A stretch of DNA of 64,000 nucleotides from Zoroaster sp. YZ-2022 (taxonomy: Eukaryota > Echinodermata > Asteroidea > Forcipulatida > Zoroasteridae): contig CM055817.1 in NCBI GenBank assembly GCA_029582265.1, positions 25,320,971 to 25,384,970 of the forward strand, in the 5' to 3' direction. Below the pieces are notes generated by a model that worked only from the letters and a program-made list of their open reading frames with translations, made no database searches and had not been told where the DNA came from. Below are positions 59,301 to 64,000 of the stretch, one piece after another (positions within the stretch are counted from its first letter, which is position 1; the number at the start of each line of letters is the position of its first letter). A program made the translations under genes and the position numbers.

Positions 59301-60015
59301 AGTAGACAAAGTATACATCATTCCATTGTATTTTCTAATACAGACAAACCATTTGCATATTTTATGCCAAACGTGCCTACATCGAAAATTAACAAATCGA
59401 CAGTCACGATTGTTTTATTATAAATGCGTTAAAATACATTCATGTTCGTTCTTAGCTCGTAGGAACATTTGTATTGGCCATATTATCCCCTTTACTAAAT
59501 CAAATAGACAACCGCATATTATTATTTTTGTTTCTTTTCAGGTCAGAGTCCTAAACAAGATCAAGACTCATTCCAATACCGCGATGAACATGGCGTGAAG
59601 TCTCTTCAGTTGGATGATAATAACTGTGATTGGTATACATCACTAAGCATGGGTCATGGTATGTGTGTCGACGACACTTATGGTCCAGATAATGTATTTG
59701 GAGTTGATCTTCTATTTGATGTGGAAGGACAATCACCATCACCGAACAATGGATTGTTCATATACTTCAGAGGTATTTTTGTTAAATTGTTTGTTATAAT
59801 CAAAACACCTGCACCCATAGCTAATGACCAAATCAAACAGAGACAAACAAAATAAATACCAATGACGTCAATACCAATTACGTCACAAATCATAATTGGT
59901 TGATAAATGAGCCATGTATTCAATCAATTTGTGACCGTTTCCGTGCAATTGCACATCAGTGAACATTTCTAAATATAAATCATAATTGTGTTTCATATTT
60001 CTAGATGATGAGTAA
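52962..60015 (+). CDS. Gene D: secreted PAN/Apple-domain protein with Trp-rich module
   Basis: Seven exons join in frame to 318 codons (317 residues and stop): 52962..53312, 53949..53982, 54366..54464, 57440..57554, 58727..58839, 59542..59772 and 60005..60015. All introns are GT-AG. Order: signal peptide (1 to about 25, ends SSAYG), PAN/Apple-like domain (about 30-108; Cys 61, 65, 71, 83; CVSVNYSQESGICELNS), short linker (118-128), Trp-rich module (129-314; LFWWYKA, CFSRLPDFLQE, WTFDPSNN, DNNCDWYTS, NVFGVDLLF), and end DDE. I expect secretion. PAN domains usually bind proteins or sugars; the role of the Trp-rich module is unknown to me. It lacks the N-terminal Cys domain and Thr-rich exon of gene A. 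Introns carry a MITE and a dispersed repeat. Confidence 0.88.
53785..53850 (+). repeat. Degenerate duplicate of gene D exon 2 and its acceptor
   Basis: GAAATATCTCACTTTAAAAT, then a T-rich tract, AAAAG and GATTCAAACTAAACAAAATG repeat the arrangement at 53909..53970. The AG is preceded by AAA and no donor follows, so this copy is probably not spliced. Confidence 0.7.
53949..53982 (+). CDS. Gene D exon 2: short linker
   Basis: 34-nt micro-exon encoding IQTKANEMQNT and ending phase 1. It converts the phase-0 exit of the PAN exon to phase 1 needed by the Trp-rich module. The acceptor is TTCTTCCTAACAG and the donor GTTCGT, which is weaker than consensus. A degenerate copy of this exon and its acceptor lies at about 53785..53845. 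Confidence 0.7.
54366..60015 (+). CDS. Gene D exons 3-7: Trp-rich C-terminal module
   Basis: Exons 54366..54464, 57440..57554, 58727..58839, 59542..59772 and 60005..60015. Their sizes (99, 115, 113, 231 and 11 nt) and phases match locus A exons 4-7 and, for the last three, locus C (with 2 nt lost in one C exon). The final exon only adds DDE and a stop. Four cysteines (GDC, DYC, NNC, GMC) suggest two disulphides. Confidence 0.87.
54465..57439 (+). other. Intron 3 of gene D
   Basis: About 3 kb. Its first 110 bp resemble the same intron in gene A (CATGGAAGCTCTTATTGGCA against its relative at 24305..24325, and AACGGTGCTGAAAACATCCT). It carries the family E repeat at 55010..56510. No additional exon is needed to keep frame. 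Confidence 0.7.
55010..56510 (+). repeat. Dispersed repeat family E, copy 2
   Basis: Parts match the reverse complement of 11790..12340: GATAAATTACTGCCATTACT near 55147 and GATGCGAAACCAATACGACG near 56398, then GATGAGGCTTGATG and GAAGTAAGCCTTTGAT. The middle (about 55300..56340) is extra and includes a short local duplication (TGGATTGAAGAG at 55797 and 55983). Confidence 0.6.
58913..59150. mobile_element. MITE with terminal inverted repeats and 4-bp target duplication
   Basis: 238 bp. The left end has GAGGGCCAAAGTCATGGTAC then AGCCAAG; the right end has CTTGGCTGTACCATGACTTT then GGCCCTTGTCCC. This gives terminal inverted repeats of about 25 to 32 bp. TTAG flanks both sides (58909..58912 and 59151..59154). 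The equivalent intron in genes A (about 22855) and C (about 37165) is empty. No coding sequence is present. The superfamily is not certain from a 4-bp duplication alone. Confidence 0.9.
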
Positions 60016-60936
60016 GCCTAATATGTCAACATCGAGTGTTTGTGATGATGGTCGCTGGTATGACGCTATACACTCGTGTTCATCTTGCAGCGGCTTAGAC
60101 AACACACGTCATAGTATAATATTCACCGTAGTCGTTAGAAAGTACAATATTGGTATTTGATATCAAATCGTCACTGATACCAGGAAGTGACACTCAACTA
60201 CCCACAGGATAAAATTAACGTTTGAAGAAAACGTCTATTTTGAAACACGCTTTTTTGTTTTTGACTCTCAGAGGTTTTAATAGGAAACTATTGGCTGAAC
60301 GAGTAAACATGTATCAGTTCATGAATACTGTTAACACAGCTGTTTGTGTTCAAGTTCACGAAGTGACACCCCTGTATTCTCTGGTACGCCGTTCACATTT
60401 AGCAAATTCACCGGCATCTAATTTAAGATCGCGTCTAGTTCTATGAAGTACCTTCCAGTATAGAGTGCGTAATCCCATGATGTCCTACGGCAGGGTAGTA
60501 AAACTCGTTACTGTGCTCGTAGTGCATGTGCACATATTGAGTACAATGCCGTGGACTGGGTTATGGCAGACTGGCACACTGTCAATGTCGATCAAAGGGC
60601 CGCAGTAGTGCGTTGCGTTTGGTGTATTTTGCAGTTGATGTGCGTACGCGCGGAATGTATGTAGGGATCATTGGCTGGCAGAAATACGTGAGCACGGAAT
60701 TAACATAACACGCGCACAATGCTCACTTTCACGCCTAAGTGGTTTTCATCAAGAGACTGTGTCCAATTAATTACACCGCTCTATAGGGCTCCGGTGTGAA
60801 CAGAGCGAACAGACATCTGGTATTGCATTGTATAAACTCGAGTGTCACTACGTGAACATCATTTCTTCATGGTGCTCAAAGTGTATAAATCTACAGTTAA
60901 TTGCGTTTGTTGTTAGTTCCTGAAACACAACTTATA
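60016..60936 (+). other. 3' flank of gene D
   Basis: Probable 3' untranslated region and downstream DNA. The first 250 bp and blocks near 60760..60900 resemble the 3' flank of pseudogene C in inverted orientation. A polyadenylation signal is not clear. The open frame at 60222..60446 lies in this flank and has no sign of being real. Confidence 0.6.
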
Positions 60937-61436
60937 NNNNNNNNNNNNNNNNNNNNNNNNNNNNNNNNNNNNNNNNNNNNNNNNNNNNNNNNNNNNNNNN
61001 NNNNNNNNNNNNNNNNNNNNNNNNNNNNNNNNNNNNNNNNNNNNNNNNNNNNNNNNNNNNNNNNNNNNNNNNNNNNNNNNNNNNNNNNNNNNNNNNNNNN
61101 NNNNNNNNNNNNNNNNNNNNNNNNNNNNNNNNNNNNNNNNNNNNNNNNNNNNNNNNNNNNNNNNNNNNNNNNNNNNNNNNNNNNNNNNNNNNNNNNNNNN
61201 NNNNNNNNNNNNNNNNNNNNNNNNNNNNNNNNNNNNNNNNNNNNNNNNNNNNNNNNNNNNNNNNNNNNNNNNNNNNNNNNNNNNNNNNNNNNNNNNNNNN
61301 NNNNNNNNNNNNNNNNNNNNNNNNNNNNNNNNNNNNNNNNNNNNNNNNNNNNNNNNNNNNNNNNNNNNNNNNNNNNNNNNNNNNNNNNNNNNNNNNNNNN
61401 NNNNNNNNNNNNNNNNNNNNNNNNNNNNNNNNNNNN
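60937..61436. other. Scaffold gap, exactly 500 N
   Basis: A run of exactly 500 N, so the true size is unknown. The sequence on its right is the inverted upstream region of gene D, so the gap probably hides an inverted family copy. Confidence 0.99.
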
Positions 61437-62722
61437 GAACGATACATTGCTTTAACACAAGTGTAACGGCGCATGTAATTGTCTATTACAGTTACGGGAA
61501 CAAGTCTCATAAATCAATTCATATTTGCTTTGTTAGTTGTCATGACGTAATTGGCATAGGCCTATCTAATGCAAGACAGCGCGCAGGATGTATGCGCACA
61601 CACGTATTGCCTGGATTAACTTCAAGACCACTTTGATCAATATCTTCAAACCAAAACCAATAAGGACAACATTTCATCTACATATTCAAATCAACCTGAG
61701 GTTAATACAAATTATTACGCAATCACTCATGTAACCTGTTTAAATATATATCAATTAACAGCAATTTGTTCATCGCATGAATCATTGTTTCAACAAGTGC
61801 AGGGATCAATGTTTACCATGCGGGTTAATTTGTAAAAAGTAATGTAGGCCAATAGATAATTATGTTGGTGTAATATACATTTGAAACGCATAGATTCTGT
61901 TTTTGATCAACAATTTTGTACAGATATTCTGTCATGATAGAAGCACAATGTGGCATTTAGATGTAGTAGCTAGACAAACAGACTCGTATATTAGCAACTG
62001 TAAATAACAAACATTTGTCAATGACTACTTGGATATTAAACGATTACATTTTGCTGGACAGATCTGTTCCAGTTGAGTAAATCACATTGTGGCAATACGT
62101 AGCGCTGTCTTACCGTGTCAGTACTGAGCATAATTACTTACGCCTACGATAAAATTATGTTCCTGAGAACTATGCCCATGCACAGCATAGGCAAAACAAA
62201 CGCGTAGGCAAAATAAACATTAAAGATGTGCTATCCGTAAGAGGTTTTAGGTATTTAGAGAGCATTTTTTTCATCGGTTTGTTGCTATTTCATTTGATAA
62301 AAAAAATATCAAATGATTAAAATAATCATAACAAGCATGGTTAATTTCTGGAGAGTCCTGTCATCAATTCATTTGGAAACATTGTTAAACTAAGCTATTA
62401 CTCTCATTATTGGAGTGCCATGGAGTGCCATGGTCGAGCAGTTAGTGCATCGGATTTGTGTTCTAATGGCCGAGTCGTCAGAATGTGGGTTCGAATCCCA
62501 GCCGTGGCCGGGGTGCTTGTGTCCTTGAGCAAGACACTTTACCATAATTGCTTCTCTCCACCCAGGGGTAAATGGGTACCTGTGAGGGCAGAGTTGGTTG
62601 TTGTGTTTGATTAGCGCATATGCGCTGTAATGGCAGCAATTGAGCTGTATACTCCCCAGGGAGCTGAGATGGTTTCAGGAATCATGTATGAGCCTGATGA
62701 GCAGGGGTAATAATGTAATGTA
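61437..62722 (-). repeat. Right arm of inverted repeat: inverted gene D promoter region
   Basis: Reverse complement of about 51578..52905. At the gap edge the match is still present and lies about 60 bp short of the position of the gene D start codon, so a start codon on the minus strand would fall in the gap. Contains one SINE (62407..62680). Confidence 0.85.
62407..62680 (+). repeat. tRNA-derived SINE in right inverted arm
   Basis: Box A TGGTCGAGCAGTTAGTGC, box B GGGTTCGAATCCC, then GTGTCCTTGAGCAAGACACT, TACCATAATTGCTTCTCTCC, CCAGGGGTAAATGGGTACCT and CTCCCCAGGGAGCTGAGATG. Mirror of 51628..51893. GGAGTGCCAT is repeated at its start. Confidence 0.85.
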
Positions 62723-62939
62723 CCTTCAGCACACCAGACTGAAGCTAGCCGCGTATTGGGCCAGAAATTCCAACCGCGGATTCACAAACTACCCAGCCGC
62801 GTATTCAAAAAAAATAGAATCCATGCAGTTCAAGGTGGTGAAATAAGCACTCTGTATTTCAGAATGTTTCCTGGATATTTTGAACGAAATTTTATATTAT
62901 CTATATTTATCACCAATTTTGTTTTCCATATTCTTAAAA

Positions 62940-64000
62940 ATCATAACACTGGGTATACTTGAATGTACACAAAGGTAATTTGGCATATAAATTAGTGAGT
63001 AATTAGCCGCTACAACGTAGACCTCATTATTCAGTATATACTACACAAATATTGAATAAGTTCCACTCACCCCAAACAAAATGTACCCTTCATGTTCAAT
63101 AAATTATGAAATTTTATTCTATAATCTTAAAGACCATACCACTGGGCACACTTAATTTTGGAGGTGGCTAATTTGGTTCACTAATTAATGGCTAATTAGC
63201 TGCTAGAATAGACGCCATTTTCTTACACAATATGCGGTAAATTGTACACATACCGACTATGATTGCACTTACCCCAAACAAAATGTACCCTTCATGTTCA
63301 ATAAATTATGAAATTTTGTTTCATAATCTGAAAGACCATACCACTGGGCACACTTAATTTTGGAGGTGGCTAATTTGGTTCACTAATTAATGACTAATTA
63401 GCTGCTAGAATAGACGCCATTTTCTTACACAATATGCGGTATATTGTACACATACCGACTATGATTGCACTTACCCCAAAGAAAATGTACCCTTCATGTT
63501 CAATAAATTATAAAATGTTGTTTCATAATCTTAAAGACCATACCACTGGGCACACTTAATTTTGGAGGTGGCTAATTTGGTTCACTAATTAATGGCTAAT
63601 TAGCTGCTAGAATAGACGCCATTTTCTTACACAATATGCGGTATATTGTACACATACCGACTATGACATGCACTCACCCGAAACAAAATGTACCCTTCAT
63701 ATTCAATAAATGATGAAATTTTATTTCATAATCTTAAAGACCATACCATTGGGCACACTTAATTTAGGAGGTGGCTAATTTGGTTCACTAATTAATGGTT
63801 AATTGGCTGGTAGAATAGACGTCATTTTCTTACTCAATATGCGGTATATTGTACACATACCGACTATGATTGCACTTACCCCAAACAAAATGTACCCTTC
63901 ATGTTCAATAAATTATGAAATTTTGTTTCATAATCTTAAAGACCATACCACTGGGCACAGTTGATTTTGGAGGTGGCTAATTTGGTTCGCTAATTAATGG
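62940..64000 (+). repeat. Satellite with 202-bp period, continuing past the window
   Basis: The landmark AAAATGTACCCTTCATGTTC begins units with ATG at 63081, 63283, 63485, 63688 and 63890, so the period is 202 to 203 bp. Units also share ACCATACCACTGGGCACACT, GGAGGTGGCTAATTTGGTTC, TTAGCTGCTAGAATAGACG and TACACATACCGACTATGA. Later units are closely similar; the first (62940..63080) is diverged. The array runs off the end of the window. No gene is seen. Confidence 0.97.

Noticed and set aside
60901..61510. Frames of 181 to 192 codons over the second gap
   Set aside because: They consist almost entirely of unknown residues from N.
62940..64000. CRISPR array or protein repeat
   Set aside because: Units are adjacent with no variable spacers and no open frame runs through them.

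Overview
This window looks like AT-rich, intron-containing nuclear DNA of an animal, most likely a marine invertebrate. The reasons are GT-AG introns of hundreds to thousands of bases, tRNA-derived SINEs, several kinds of non-LTR retrotransposon, MITEs, long microsatellites and two scaffold gaps of exactly 500 N. There is no bacterial gene organisation, and I cannot name the species from sequence alone. Almost all of the 64 kb is repeat-derived.

The only real genes I can support belong to one small family of secreted proteins, present as four visible loci and probably a fifth. Locus D (+, 52962..60015) has seven exons that join in frame into a complete 317-residue protein: signal peptide, PAN/Apple-like domain (Cys 61, 65, 71, 83), then a Trp-rich module with four cysteines, ending in DDE. 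Locus A (-, 22232..28648) has seven visible exons, open throughout, with the same Trp-rich module. Its N-terminus is different: another signal peptide, an unrelated Cys-containing domain and a Thr-rich linker. Locus B (+, 6038..6961) is a broken copy of the first two exons of A. Locus C (-, 36369..37354) is a broken copy of the last three exons. A possible locus E is suggested by the D promoter region, which recurs in inverted orientation at 61437..62722 and runs into the second gap. Most introns between modules are phase 1, so whole N-terminal modules can be swapped without breaking frame.

Layout. 0-6 kb: anonymous DNA with foldback MITEs and a local duplication. 6-7 kb: pseudogene B. 7.4-8.7 kb: CR1/L2 3' end running into a (TTG)n array. 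8.9-10.3 kb: degenerate satellite of about 140 bp. 10.9-13.7 kb: dispersed repeats, a MITE and a tRNA-like element. 14.3-15.4 kb: 1.1 kb (AAT)n array. 15.9-19.5 kb: decayed non-LTR retrotransposon with traces of a Myb-like domain, reverse transcriptase and restriction-like endonuclease. 19.6-21.7 kb: local duplications and a doubtful exon. 22.2-28.6 kb: gene A, with satellite and a CR1/L2 insertion in an intron. 29-36 kb: segmental duplication carrying a Jockey/CR1-type reverse transcriptase insertion. 36.4-38.2 kb: pseudogene C. 38.5-39.8 kb: TG-rich minisatellites and a 44-bp repeat. 43.9-46.1 kb: second copy of the segmental duplication. 46.8-49.4 kb: large palindrome split by a SINE. 51.6-62.7 kb: inverted repeat arms around gene D. 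62.9-64 kb: 202-bp satellite running off the end.

The most interesting content is the secreted gene family. Its conserved Trp-rich module does not match a domain I can name, its N-terminal modules have been exchanged, and its copies are inverted, partly broken and interrupted by assembly gaps.
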